From Hoeflea algicola (GTDB lineage: Bacteria > Pseudomonadota > Alphaproteobacteria > Rhizobiales > Rhizobiaceae): DNA of 64,000 nucleotides. The position numbers were made by a program, and so were the translations under genes. The DNA is taken from positions 165,322 to 229,321 of the forward strand of contig NZ_JAOVZR010000003.1 of assembly GCF_026619415.1 (NCBI RefSeq). The letters run 5' to 3'. Positions 18,549-27,257 of the stretch are shown here, piece after piece. The first letter of the stretch is position 1; every line of letters starts with the position of its first letter. Below the pieces are notes generated by a model. The model was given only the letters and a program-made list of their open reading frames with translations, was not told the DNA's origin and ran no database searches.

Positions 18549-19105
18549 GCTTGAAGTTATGTGCGGTATTGATATCCATGATCACTCTGGCAAATTTCGC
18601 CGCTCAGGCCACGGAACATGTTCAAGAGACTGAAAACACAGTCGTCGCGCGGCAATTGGACATGAAATCGATGGCCGAGGCAGCGAAGCTGATCGACGGT
18701 ATGTTCAAAGGCAGCCGTTCATACAATTCCGGGTTGTTCAAAGCAGCCGCAGAAACGATATATGAGATGTCTGGCAGTGCCTTGGTAGCCCACTTCGGAG
18801 GCAATCCCGTCATTGCCGGTTCAGGGGCCAGCTCGACCATCATGACCGAGCACGCAGAGTTCGCCGCATTGGCGAATGACCTTGGTGTGTATGCGAATTC
18901 CCTCGCTTCTGCTGCTGAGAGCCATCCTGATGCGTTGACCCCGGACATGCGGATGAGAGCGGGAGACGTTATAGGCCTCGGACCATTCGGCAAGAAAGTT
19001 GACCCCACCACAGAAATTTCGTCAATGCCCGCCGAACACGCCTTTCATATGATGCTTCAAACCTGCACTTCCTGCCACGCAAGATTTCGCGTGAAAACGA
19101 ACTGA
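18545..19105 (+). CDS. cytochrome c' (c-prime)
   Basis: A 186-residue periplasmic haem protein. It has a signal peptide (about 20-24 residues) and one haem-binding motif CTSCHARFR near the C-terminus, the position typical of the four-helix cytochromes c' and not of ordinary class I cytochromes. Such proteins bind NO or CO and are linked to nitrosative stress or, less certainly, electron transfer. The start was placed at 18545 after a good ribosome site (gaaaggggc). Confidence 0.88.
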   Translation: MSLKLCAVLISMITLANFAAQATEHVQETENTVVARQLDMKSMAEAAKLIDGMFKGSRSYNSGLFKAAAETIYEMSGSALVAHFGGNPVIAGSGASSTIMTEHAEFAALANDLGVYANSLASAAESHPDALTPDMRMRAGDVIGLGPFGKKVDPTTEISSMPAEHAFHMMLQTCTSCHARFRVKTN

Positions 19106-19445
19106 CACCTTCTAGACGAGGTGAGAGGTGCCAGTTTTGGACAGCACCTGTGAGCCTATTTCCAGCATCGGTTGTTTGATACAGGGTGCGTGTTTGATGC
19201 GGTCATCGCGAGCACTGATGCTTGTTCAAAGCGGATCAATCGAGAATTACGGCAACACGTTGAAGCGACTTCTGGAGGCCATAATCCACTGTATCGTGGC
19301 TGCATGGTGAACCCGAATTTGATTGCCATAAGCGCACGGAATCGGCCCTGCTGGCAGGGCTCACCGCTGCACTGGGTGGGCTAAACAGGCTGACCCTCAC
19401 CATCCGTTTCGAATCTCTCAGCACCCTAAATGCGTTTCGCCGGAC
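19106..19445. other. intergenic stretch, nothing recognised
   Basis: About 340 bases between cytochrome c' and the convergent acyltransferase. It has a short weak hairpin (cacct / aggtg) just after the cytochrome c' stop and no supported reading frame. Confidence 0.5.
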
Positions 19446-20480
19446 CTACTCAGGACTGATGCGCGCCCATCCCGGTCGATCGAAAAGGAAGCGCCCGAAA
19501 CCGGTCAAGCCGATAGCGAAATAGAGTATGATCGGAGTCGTCAGGGCTACAACGAAGACCGCAAGGCTGAGTGGCCCAGTTTGCGTGATCAGCCCGGTAT
19601 TCATAGCTATCTCGCGAAAAACCGACATGGGAATGGTGAAAGCAAGATAGATGACAAGCGAATGCGCGCCGATCCATCGCAACCAGCCAGTATACGGCCG
19701 ATCCATCAAGACCACACTGAAGGCACAAAGCGCCACCGCGCCCGCAACACCAAGCAGGAAATGCAGCGGTGGAAATGCAGCAAATCCCATGCGAGTTTCG
19801 CCCGGCATCAGTTCGAAACTTGGCAGAAACACCAAAAGTCCGTTGACAAATAACCAGGCAACAAGCGCCGCAATTCCTTTCCCCCGGTTTTCGGCTACCC
19901 AGCCCGCCACCCTGAAAATCTGCGCAGCGAATGCATAACCAATGTAGAAAAATACGAAATAGGCGGTGAATTGCGTCACAATGTAACTTGAAACGTTGAT
20001 CGAAGCGATCTGCAAACCCGTCGCAACAGCAATCACAAGCCAGTGCGGAGTCCGGAATTGCCAAAGCAGCTTTGCGGCTATGGCAAACAAGCCGAGCATG
20101 TAGACAAACCACAGCACGCCATAGGGCTGGACAATGGCGCGGGCAAGATCCGCCACCATGGCGATCGGATCGCGAGCGAAAATGCCCACCTTCAAAGCGA
20201 TCATGATGAATGCCCACAAAACATAGAAATACATGTAATGTACAAAACGGCGATCAGCGTATCGCTGCCAGGGACGCGCAATCACGGTCGAAAGAAACAG
20301 GCCGGAAATGAGGAAGAATTCCGGCATGCGAAAGGGCGTCGCGAACGCGATCACGTAATGAAGGAAACCGACGCTACCGGTATGTGTACCGGTGTTGTAG
20401 GCCGCATACATCATCACGACCAAGATTATCGACATGCCCTTTGCCAGATCCACCCAAGCCAAACGCTTCGAACTGGTCAT
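19446..20480 (-). CDS. membrane acyltransferase family protein (OpgC/OatA-like)
   Basis: A 344-residue integral membrane protein with about ten hydrophobic segments, of the acyltransferase 3 superfamily (WVDLAKGMSIILVV at the start is the typical first helix, with MPEFFLISGLFLS in the third). Members move acetyl or succinyl groups onto sugars or peptidoglycan. The gene begins in a four-base overlap with the cytochrome c gene before it and is the last of the operon DUF411, L,D-transpeptidase, cytochrome c, acyltransferase, so cell-wall or glucan modification under copper stress is a reasonable guess. Confidence 0.85.
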   Translation of the reverse strand: MTSSKRLAWVDLAKGMSIILVVMMYAAYNTGTHTGSVGFLHYVIAFATPFRMPEFFLISGLFLSTVIARPWQRYADRRFVHYMYFYVLWAFIMIALKVGIFARDPIAMVADLARAIVQPYGVLWFVYMLGLFAIAAKLLWQFRTPHWLVIAVATGLQIASINVSSYIVTQFTAYFVFFYIGYAFAAQIFRVAGWVAENRGKGIAALVAWLFVNGLLVFLPSFELMPGETRMGFAAFPPLHFLLGVAGAVALCAFSVVLMDRPYTGWLRWIGAHSLVIYLAFTIPMSVFREIAMNTGLITQTGPLSLAVFVVALTTPIILYFAIGLTGFGRFLFDRPGWARISPE

Positions 20481-20965
20481 TTTGGTTCCAGGGCATAGCG
20501 CGTATTCATCTCATCATGTCCGCTGCGGATTTCGTCCGGCCATGTGCTCTTGATGTAGGAAAGCACTGCGATGATTTCTGCATCGGTGAGCACTCCTTCA
20601 TAGACCGGCATTGCCGAAGTGTAGTTCTTCAGATTTGCTGCGGCTACAATTCCGTACTTTGTGATCTCGAAGAGAATTTGATCCGTGTGATGCCAAGTAT
20701 GGCCCGTCTCGTCATGGGGCGGCGCCGGCATCAGGCCGTCGGGACCCGGCGAACGCCAATCCTCGACTTGCCCCTCCAATTTCACACCATGGCAGGATGC
20801 GCAATTTGCGGCATACAAGGTTTTCCCTAATGCCAAGACCCGCTGGTCCTCTGGTCTAAGAAGACCCGCTCTTACTTCATCCTGTTGCACCATCACAACA
20901 ATCGCGACGACTACTAACCCCGCGATTGTGGCAAAGGCCGCGACATACAAAGATTTCTTACGCAT
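20477..20965 (-). CDS. membrane-anchored class I cytochrome c
   Basis: A 162-residue protein with one N-terminal membrane anchor (about 7-27) and a cytochrome c domain: haem-binding CASCH near residue 56, a following GPDGLMPAPPHDETGHTWHH loop shortened in many relatives, and a Met ligand in SAMP. The WHHTD..LF.I..YG pattern is typical of small cytochromes c found in metal-resistance islands. It lies seven bases after the L,D-transpeptidase and overlaps the acyltransferase start by four bases. Confidence 0.88.
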   Translation of the reverse strand: MRKKSLYVAAFATIAGLVVVAIVVMVQQDEVRAGLLRPEDQRVLALGKTLYAANCASCHGVKLEGQVEDWRSPGPDGLMPAPPHDETGHTWHHTDQILFEITKYGIVAAANLKNYTSAMPVYEGVLTDAEIIAVLSYIKSTWPDEIRSGHDEMNTRYALEPK

Positions 20966-20972
20966 GGCCGTC

Positions 20973-21632
20973 TCACACCACGATCAACCGAGAGCCCGAA
21001 GGCACGCGGTTGTATAGGTCAATGATGTCCTGGTTTATCAGCCGGACGCAGCCGCTCGATACCGCCTTTCCAATCGTCCAGTATTCGGGGGAGCCATGGA
21101 TACGGTAGAGCGTGTCTTCACCATTCTGGAAGATGTAGAGCGCGCGTGCACCCAAAGGGTTATCGAGCCCAGGTGGCATGCCACCATTGTCCGCGCTCCA
21201 TTGCTCCAGCTCCGGTTTCCGCGCGATCATCTCCGCGGGCGGCGTCCATTTTGGCCACTGCTGCTTCCATTGTATGCGGCCCTCGCCCGACCATTCAAAG
21301 CCTTGCCGGCCAAGGCCAACCCCATAGCGCATAGCCTTGCCGCCTTCCTGGACAAGATGAAGGTAGAACGTGTTTGTGTTGACCACGACAGTCCCGACTG
21401 GGTGCGGGCCGACGTAATCGACCTGTCTACGCCAAAATTTTTCCGGTACTTTTGTCAGGTCTACCGCTGGAATGGGAAACCTTTCACCCGGCATCGGTCC
21501 GTACATGGCAAGATAGGCAGGCGGTGGCCCTTGCGGCTCTGGCGTCGTCTGCAGTGTTTCAGTTGTCGAACATCCTTGTAAGGTTAAAGCCGACAGACTT
21601 CCCACCCCCGTAATGAATTGGCGCCGGTTCAT
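20973..21632 (-). CDS. L,D-transpeptidase (YkuD/ErfK family), lipoprotein
   Basis: A 219-residue exported enzyme with a signal ending LQGC, so it is probably lipid-anchored. The catalytic signature is near the C-terminus: H in RIHGSPEY and SSGCVRL with the nucleophilic cysteine. Such enzymes make 3-3 crosslinks in peptidoglycan or attach lipoproteins. Copper inhibits known L,D-transpeptidases, so a copy in a copper island may be a resistant replacement (inference). It overlaps the DUF411 gene by four bases. Confidence 0.92.
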   Translation of the reverse strand: MNRRQFITGVGSLSALTLQGCSTTETLQTTPEPQGPPPAYLAMYGPMPGERFPIPAVDLTKVPEKFWRRQVDYVGPHPVGTVVVNTNTFYLHLVQEGGKAMRYGVGLGRQGFEWSGEGRIQWKQQWPKWTPPAEMIARKPELEQWSADNGGMPPGLDNPLGARALYIFQNGEDTLYRIHGSPEYWTIGKAVSSGCVRLINQDIIDLYNRVPSGSRLIVV

Positions 21633-22111
21633 TGTTTGCCAACCTCGAAGTAAACCGCAGGTTCTTCACCGGATCGACCAGTGAATGCATATACCGTGTA
21701 GTTTGCCTCTGGGTCATCGCCCATGCCGAGTGACCCCATCGGCATGCCCGGGGTCGAAACTCCCCGGATATCGGGTCGTTCGGTCATCAGCTTTTCGACC
21801 GCCTGGATGGGCACGTGACCTTCAAGCACGTATTTGGTTTCGCCGCCGATCATCGCAGTATGGCAGGCCTCAAGATTGCCGGGCACGCCGGCCCGCGTCT
21901 TGATCGCCGTCAGGTCCTCGACGTCTGTCGTCTTGACGTGGTAGTCAGCCTGTTCCATGGCTTCAACCCAGGCTTGACAGCACCCGCACCATGGCGACTT
22001 GAACACGATGATCTGGCTGTCAGTATCGGGTGTTTCGGCGAATGCAAACGTGGCCGTTATGGAAAGCCCAATGGCAAACACGCCGGCTAATGATGTGAGA
22101 ATTTTGGTCAT
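21629..22111 (-). CDS. DUF411 metal-binding protein
   Basis: A 160-residue exported protein with a signal peptide to about residue 25 and the DUF411 domain. The key segment is SPWCGCCQAWV, similar to a thioredoxin-like C-x-C-C site, followed by GNLEACHTA and GHVP. DUF411 proteins (sometimes called CopG-like) are found in copper loci and are thought to bind Cu. It opens a four-gene operon. A His/Cys/Met composition and GMPMGS segment support metal binding. Confidence 0.9.
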   Translation of the reverse strand: MTKILTSLAGVFAIGLSITATFAFAETPDTDSQIIVFKSPWCGCCQAWVEAMEQADYHVKTTDVEDLTAIKTRAGVPGNLEACHTAMIGGETKYVLEGHVPIQAVEKLMTERPDIRGVSTPGMPMGSLGMGDDPEANYTVYAFTGRSGEEPAVYFEVGKQ

Positions 22112-22415
22112 TTAAGATGTCTTTCGTATTCGTGAGAGATTGGTCATGGCAAGCATGGCCCTCGGTTTTGGGCATGAACAGGTGAGCACCGGGGCATAGG
22201 TCCAAAGCAGCAAGCGTCACAGCATTTCCACAAATGGAGTTTCCTACGGCACCGCCAAAAGGATCAGTCCGGCACCCGCGACCATCGACAACCAGCTTGT
22301 GGATTTTATCCACTTACCCGGGTGCCCGAATCGGCTTTGCCGACGCCGCATGTTTGGATCCGAGGGATGCTGGAGGCGCCGGAGCACGGTGAAGGTTTGT
22401 GTGTTTGCCGATGCA
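22112..22415. other. intergenic stretch, nothing recognised
   Basis: About 300 bases upstream of the DUF411 operon. It should hold that operon's promoter. One reading frame on the minus strand ends in a hydrophobic run (SMVAGAGLILLAVP) but has no start or family support. Confidence 0.4.
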
Positions 22416-22973
22416 TCACAAAACCACCACCTGTCCGCCGACAGGCACCCTTTCATAAAGGTCTTCGACATGTAGATTGATCATGCGAATACAGCCGTTG
22501 GAGACTGAGCGCCCTATGGACGACGGCTGTGTCGTGCCGTGGATTCGATAGTAGGTGTCGCGCCCGTTCTTGTAGAGATAAAGCGCACGCGATCCGAGCG
22601 GATTGCCTGGACCGCCGGGGACACCTTTTGCATATTTGGCGTACTTGCCGGGTTGGCGTCGGATCATATTCTTCGTCGGCGTCCAGCTCGGCCATTTTGC
22701 CTTGCGAGCTATGCTGGCAGTCCCTTTGAAAGTAAGGCCCGCTTTGCCAACGCCCACGCCGTAGCGGCGCGCGATTCCATTGCTCAACTGCAAGTAGAGA
22801 AAGTGGTTGCGGGGGTCGACAATAACCGTGCCGGGCGAATATCCCGAGAACGCCACTGATTGTGGCTCGAACTTCGGATCCAGCTTGAACGGTTTTACAT
22901 GCGCGTGCGTCTGGGATGCCGGCATCAATGCCAAAGCAGCAAAGCCCAACATAAATTTTCGTTTGGAGATCAT
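22416..22973 (-). CDS. L,D-transpeptidase (YkuD family)
   Basis: A 185-residue exported enzyme with a signal peptide (MISKRKFMLGFAALAL.., cleavage after THA), substrate-binding half and the catalytic motif HGT...SNGCIRM with the nucleophilic cysteine near residue 160. It resembles the enzyme at 20973 in the catalytic half but is not a recent copy. The start at 22973 follows the ribosome site gaggtag; the longer frame to 23366 is a shadow across the gene before it. The catalytic half gives confidence in the family. Confidence 0.92.
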   Translation of the reverse strand: MISKRKFMLGFAALALMPASQTHAHVKPFKLDPKFEPQSVAFSGYSPGTVIVDPRNHFLYLQLSNGIARRYGVGVGKAGLTFKGTASIARKAKWPSWTPTKNMIRRQPGKYAKYAKGVPGGPGNPLGSRALYLYKNGRDTYYRIHGTTQPSSIGRSVSNGCIRMINLHVEDLYERVPVGGQVVVL

Positions 22974-23029
22974 GACTACCTCGTGACTGATCAAATTCCG
23001 GAAGCGCCCGTTGGCGCGGCTATCCGTGA

Positions 23030-23356
23030 TCAGGACACGATGGGGGGTCTCATGAGGTGGACTTCGACCGAAGACGTGGGCAAAACCGGATATGTACTTA
23101 CTTTCACCGGGCCTGTCCACCGGAGATCTGAAACCACATGGGGCGCAAGGTAATGGCAGTCCATGCCACAATTCATGTGCCCATGGCCCATCATGCTGTC
23201 GGTCTTGTCGCAGCAGTTCATCATGACGGCCTCGGGTAGGCTTTGCATGGTCATCATTTGGCCAACTGCATCTGCAGTTTGCGCACCCTGCGTCGAGGCC
23301 ACGAGTGCACCGTTTGTAAACAGCAAGAAAACAATCGAAATGATGAAACTGCGCAT
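23030..23356 (-). CDS. small exported Cys/Met/His-rich protein
   Basis: A 108-residue protein with a signal peptide (MRSFIISIVFLLF.., to about residue 20) and a middle segment rich in metal ligands: NCCDKTDSMMGHGHMNCGMDCH. It could hold copper through these Cys, His and Met residues (inference). No family known to me. The ATG at 23356 with a gggtag ribosome site was preferred to 23410. It precedes the L,D-transpeptidase by 56 bases and may be in one transcript with it. Confidence 0.55.
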   Translation of the reverse strand: MRSFIISIVFLLFTNGALVASTQGAQTADAVGQMMTMQSLPEAVMMNCCDKTDSMMGHGHMNCGMDCHYLAPHVVSDLRWTGPVKVSTYPVLPTSSVEVHLMRPPIVS

Positions 23357-23406
23357 ATCTACCCAATTACCCGAAAACGTTAAAGAAAACCACAAGAACG
23401 TGACCA

Positions 23407-23526
23407 TCACGCAACCGTGAACCAGGTCGTCATGCCTGCAGTAGCATGTTCAAGCATGTAGCAATGGCAGAACCATTTCCCTGGATAGTTGGCGACAGAG
23501 GCTATTTCCGTCGTCTGCTCGGGTCT
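23407..23526 (-). pseudogene. C-terminal remnant of a multicopper oxidase
   Basis: Reading the minus strand gives about 40 codons that align without gaps with the C-terminus of the oxidase at 8713-10113: QTTEI, then P-GKW, MLEHA-AGM-TWF and a stop. The rest of the gene is gone. In the remnant the ligand triplet HCH has become HCY, so even the kept part lacks a copper ligand. It lies right next to the start of the exported protein gene at 23356. Confidence 0.8.
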
Positions 23527-24053
23527 CATCCGACGACGGAAACTGAACCTCAGAAACAAAAAACTCTGCCCTGATGATGGAACGGTGTCTATTGATCATC
23601 ATTCTTCAGGTTCCAGAAGATGCGTTACCTTAGTGTGAAGCCAAACTTGCGCAGTTCCAACGCGCCTTCGCGAGAGAACTCTCGCATCGGGCGCCCATAC
23701 CAATAAACATATCACCAAGGTCTTCTCTCACCTGTATTCCCGGCCGACGTCTGAACAGAACGCGGATTGCCGTGATTACAGATCCCGGTAATCGACCTAA
23801 CGATCTTTGTTTCGGTCGTCCATTTGCCACTGATAGCGGTTCCACCTACAGGAAGGTCAAGCCAGAAAACTCCCGATCGCTCTACCCATAAAGTCGATAG
23901 GGGGTCAGCAAAACCATCAGAAGGCCAACTACATTCGTCCCGAATTCTGAACTGCTTCGTTCGTGTTGGCCACGTCATGCAGAATGAGACAATCAACGGA
24001 GACCCCTTCATCAGACGGACTGCGAGATAGTAGGTAAACTGCGAGCCAACGAC
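23527..24053. other. intergenic stretch without a supported gene
   Basis: About 530 bases between the oxidase remnant and the histidine kinase. Reading frames exist on the minus strand (for example 23712-24011) but they have no recognisable domain, start signal or composition of a gene. The stretch may be the decayed rest of other sequence lost with the oxidase. Confidence 0.4.
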
Positions 24054-25520
24054 TCAAGCGGAAGAGTTGATCCACTGCATGCGGTTGTCCTCAGCGGTTT
24101 CATGCGGAGTTGCCTCCAAAGGAACCAGTATCGAGACGCACAACCCACCCTCCTCCCGATTGGCCAGCCAGATGTCGCCGCCATGGGCCGTGATGATTGT
24201 ACGTGCAATTGACAGACCAAGCCCGTGCCCACCGGTTTCCAATGATCTCGATTCTTCGAGCCTGAAAAACGGATCGAAAACCCGTTCAAGCTCGGTTTCC
24301 GGGATGCCCGGTCCGTCATCTTCGACCGTAATCATGAGATGGCCGTCACGAACTGAATATGCCACGTGTGCGTTTCCACTGTAACGCACGGCGTTTTCGA
24401 TCACGTTGCGAAGCGCTCGGCGCATTGCGGTCGGGCGGATGCGAACACATATTGGCGGGCCGCTATCCAGGAGGAAGGGAACTGGGGAGCCCGTTCTCAG
24501 GTCTTCGAGCAGGGCGCCAATGTCGACAGATTGAGAGGCCTCGGATGCGGACATCCCGCGGGCGAAGGTTAGCGTCTCCTCGACCATGGTCTGCATTTCC
24601 TCGACCGAGGTCACCAGACTGTTTCGTGTTTCCTCGTCGTCGACCATCTCGGCACGAACACGAATTGCCGTAAGCGGAGACCTGAGATCGTGTCCCAACG
24701 AAGCCAGCAAACGTGTTCGGTCGGCCACAAACCGGGTCAGGCGATCCTGCATTCTGTTGAAGGTCGAGGTAAGTTCCCGGACTTCGCTCGGGCCCACGGC
24801 GGGCAATTCAGAAATCTCTTCGCCCCGTCCCAGCCTGTCCACCGCGCCGACCAGCCGCCTCAACGGACCGGTAAAGCGTGTCATGAGAAACCAGAAAACA
24901 GCGATCAGGATAATCGTCGCGGTCAGAATAAATGTCAGCATGGAGTAAAACGGCCACTGGAAGGGCGGGCGCTCGAACCGTGTGCCGACATTGAGCCAAC
25001 GTCCGTCAGAAAGCGCGATAGACAGGTTCATTTCAAGCGCAAAGACCGCGCCATGCATCATTTTCCGATGCATCTCAGCCATTTCAGCTGAAAGGTGCGG
25101 CATTGGCAGGATTTGGCCCTCGATTGCATGCAATTCGACACGGATGTCACCGCTGTAACTGCCACCCAGAAGCGCACGCACTCGGGATTCGATCAGACCA
25201 CCATCCGAGCCGTCTGAATTTCCGGCTGTCGCTTCACCCGACAGGTCAAATCGGACAAGCGGAGAATTGGCCGCGCGCAGGATCGAGTCCTGGAGATTGT
25301 CCGGCGCCTCTTCAATCAGTCTCGCCACGTTTGCGGCGCGGCCTGCGGCTTCGAAGCCGAGCGCAGCCCGAACCGCGAGGCTCCTCTCATCGACAAACAA
25401 CCACAGGCTCACGACTTGTGCGGCGACAAGCGCGGCGACAACAAGAAGCACGAGTTGAGCCCTGAGGCTTGTCAACGGCCCCCAACTCAACCCAACACCT
25501 CCACGTCCGCCGACAGGCAA
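24054..25520 (-). CDS. sensor histidine kinase
   Basis: A membrane sensor kinase of up to 488 residues. It has two membrane segments (about 20-45 and 190-214) around a periplasmic domain of about 145 residues containing several His and Met (LPMPH..., MHRKMMH), which could sense metal. Then follow HAMP (about 215-268), a HisKA domain with the phospho-accepting His277 in SLGHDLRSPLT, and a HATPase domain with DDGPGIP and GGHGLGLSI. Its start overlaps the response regulator end by 34 bases; a GTG a few codons later would reduce this. Partner: 25487-26209. Confidence 0.93.
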   Translation of the reverse strand: MPVGGRGGVGLSWGPLTSLRAQLVLLVVAALVAAQVVSLWLFVDERSLAVRAALGFEAAGRAANVARLIEEAPDNLQDSILRAANSPLVRFDLSGEATAGNSDGSDGGLIESRVRALLGGSYSGDIRVELHAIEGQILPMPHLSAEMAEMHRKMMHGAVFALEMNLSIALSDGRWLNVGTRFERPPFQWPFYSMLTFILTATIILIAVFWFLMTRFTGPLRRLVGAVDRLGRGEEISELPAVGPSEVRELTSTFNRMQDRLTRFVADRTRLLASLGHDLRSPLTAIRVRAEMVDDEETRNSLVTSVEEMQTMVEETLTFARGMSASEASQSVDIGALLEDLRTGSPVPFLLDSGPPICVRIRPTAMRRALRNVIENAVRYSGNAHVAYSVRDGHLMITVEDDGPGIPETELERVFDPFFRLEESRSLETGGHGLGLSIARTIITAHGGDIWLANREEGGLCVSILVPLEATPHETAEDNRMQWINSSA

Positions 25521-26209
25521 TAGCCGCCGTTTCTGACGGTCGCAATGATCTTTGGCTGAAGAATATCGGGTTCGATCTTGCGCCTGAGGCGGCTGATCTG
25601 GTTGTCGATGGTGCGGTCCAACGGCCCGGCTGAACGGCCAGCCGTGAGGTCCAGAAGCTGCTCGCGGCTCAGAACCACTCGCGCGCGCTCCAGCAGTACG
25701 ATCAGCAGCTTGAAGTCTGCGCTCGTCAAGCGCGTTTCGTTTCCGGATTCGTCCGCCAGCACCCGGCTGTCGGAATCAAGCACGAGGTGGGCAAAACGAA
25801 GCCGCTTTCCCGCGAAGCCGCCCGCAAGCTTTTCCTTCCGTTCCGAACGTCGAAGAACCGCCTTGATCCGGGCCAGCAACTCCCGCGGATTGAACGGTTT
25901 CGCAAGATAGTCATCGGCTCCGATTTCGAGCCCGACGATCCGGTCCGTGTCATCGCCCAGCGCTGTCAGCATGATGATTGGCAACGCGCGCTCGGCGGAC
26001 AGCCGCTGGCACAGGGAAAGGCCGCTTTCGCCGGGCATCATGACATCCAGCACCATCAAGTCATAATTGCCGATGGCAAGTTTTGCTTCGGCATCATGCG
26101 CATCCCTGGCGGTGCCGGCGCGCATGCCGTTCTTCTCAAGAAAGCGCTTTACGCTTTCACGGATTTCCTTGTGATCGTCGACGACGAGAATGTGCGGAGC
26201 ATCGGACAT
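25487..26209 (-). CDS. OmpR-family response regulator
   Basis: A 240-residue regulator: receiver domain (1-118) with acidic pair DD (11-12), phospho-acceptor Asp55 in VLDVMMP and Lys104 in YLAKPF, followed by a winged-helix DNA-binding domain (about 135-235) with RTIDNQISRLRRKIE. It is transcribed first, then the kinase. The ATG at 26209 was chosen; the frame stays open to 27109 but that part crosses the divergent EF-hand gene and is not protein-like. The 168-base gap to that gene probably holds both promoters, so it may control the EF-hand gene. Confidence 0.94.
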   Translation of the reverse strand: MSDAPHILVVDDHKEIRESVKRFLEKNGMRAGTARDAHDAEAKLAIGNYDLMVLDVMMPGESGLSLCQRLSAERALPIIMLTALGDDTDRIVGLEIGADDYLAKPFNPRELLARIKAVLRRSERKEKLAGGFAGKRLRFAHLVLDSDSRVLADESGNETRLTSADFKLLIVLLERARVVLSREQLLDLTAGRSAGPLDRTIDNQISRLRRKIEPDILQPKIIATVRNGGYCLSADVEVLG

Positions 26210-26377
26210 GAGCTCTTCTATCGAAAACCGACACAATGCGTCAGTGATTGTTTTGTCACCGAATGTAACAGAACCCGCATCCTGCGACATGCCGGTACAA
26301 ACCGGTGGATGCAATCCATTCAGATTGGGTTCTTTATGCCCATATACTGAATGTGCAACCAACCAGGAGATTGTAAG

Positions 26378-27055
26378 ATGTACAAGTTCACGACCATCGC
26401 AACAGCGCTGCTCATTTCGGCCGCTTTGCCAACATTCGCCCTCGCCGATTCCGATCATGGCCATGGCCAACGACAAGCAACGTCGAATTCCGGTTCTGCA
26501 GCGGCCATGGCGGGTGGCAACGCCAACATGATGCAAGGAATGATGGGCGGCGAAATGGGATCCATGATGCGCATGATGAAGATGATGCACGGTGGACAAT
26601 CGGGCATGATGGGCATGGATGGCGAAACCGGCGGCATGGGCGCGGGAATGATGGGCATGGGCGGATCGATGATGGGTGACACCGACCATATGCAACGCTT
26701 GTTCGACGCCAATGACGACGGAACAGTCTCGCCCGAGGAACTTCGCACTGGTCTGCTTGACGAGCTGAAAACCTACGACGCAGACGGCAATGGAATGCTG
26801 TCGCTCGCCGAATTCGAAACGCTTCACGCCGCCCATATCAGGGAACATACGGTCGACCGCTTTCAAGCCTTTGACGCGGATGGAGACGGGCAAGTCACTT
26901 CCGAGGAATTTGCAGCGCCCGCAGACAGGATGAAGCGGATGATGATGATGCGTTCGGGCAATATGCCAGGTCAGGACGGCGGCATGATGGACGGCGAGCA
27001 ACCGGGGAGCATGATGCAGAACGACGCGCAGAGCGAAACAAAACAGGACAATTGA
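26378..27055 (+). CDS. exported Met-rich EF-hand protein
   Basis: A 225-residue secreted protein with a signal peptide (about 20 residues, cleavage after ALA), a Met/Gly-rich region (about 45-105, many MMG and GGM runs) and three EF-hand loops: DANDDGTVSPEE, DADGNGMLSLAE and DADGDGQVTSEE. The EF hands should bind Ca(II); the Met runs could bind Cu(I), as in other copper-island proteins (inference). The C-terminal tail is again Met/Asp/Gln-rich. The start at 26378 has an aggag site eight bases upstream. It is divergent from the two-component genes. Confidence 0.85.
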   Translation: MYKFTTIATALLISAALPTFALADSDHGHGQRQATSNSGSAAAMAGGNANMMQGMMGGEMGSMMRMMKMMHGGQSGMMGMDGETGGMGAGMMGMGGSMMGDTDHMQRLFDANDDGTVSPEELRTGLLDELKTYDADGNGMLSLAEFETLHAAHIREHTVDRFQAFDADGDGQVTSEEFAAPADRMKRMMMMRSGNMPGQDGGMMDGEQPGSMMQNDAQSETKQDN

Positions 27056-27129
27056 GCGTTGTGTCGATTGAACGAACAAGTGGCGGAGGCAACGCCTTCG
27101 CCACTTCATAACAAGGGATTGAATGAATG

Positions 27130-27231
27130 ATGAACGGATATGGCATGGGATTCGGCGGGCTTTGGATGATTCTGATCCTGGTCCTTGTCGGCCTCGCGAT
27201 CGCCGCGCTGATCAAGTATCTGAGAAAATGA
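27130..27231 (+). CDS. 33-residue single-span membrane protein
   Basis: A small frame beginning MNGYGMGFGGLWM and continuing as one hydrophobic helix ending KYLRK. Short Gly-rich N-termini followed by one membrane helix and a basic end are common in small membrane proteins next to copper genes. The ribosome site aaggga lies about eight bases before the ATG. It sits between the EF-hand gene and the DUF302 gene with 26 bases to the latter, so the three are probably co-transcribed. Confidence 0.6.
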   Translation: MNGYGMGFGGLWMILILVLVGLAIAALIKYLRK

Positions 27232-27257
27232 AGCCTGTGCGAAAGGATAGCAATCAG

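Noticed and set aside
23712..24011. 99-codon frame upstream of the kinase
   Set aside because: Rich in Trp, Thr and Arg with no signal or domain; may be decayed sequence.
26210..27109. N-terminal extension of the response regulator frame
   Set aside because: It would add 300 residues of His-rich shadow sequence antisense to the EF-hand gene; a normal regulator starts at 26209.
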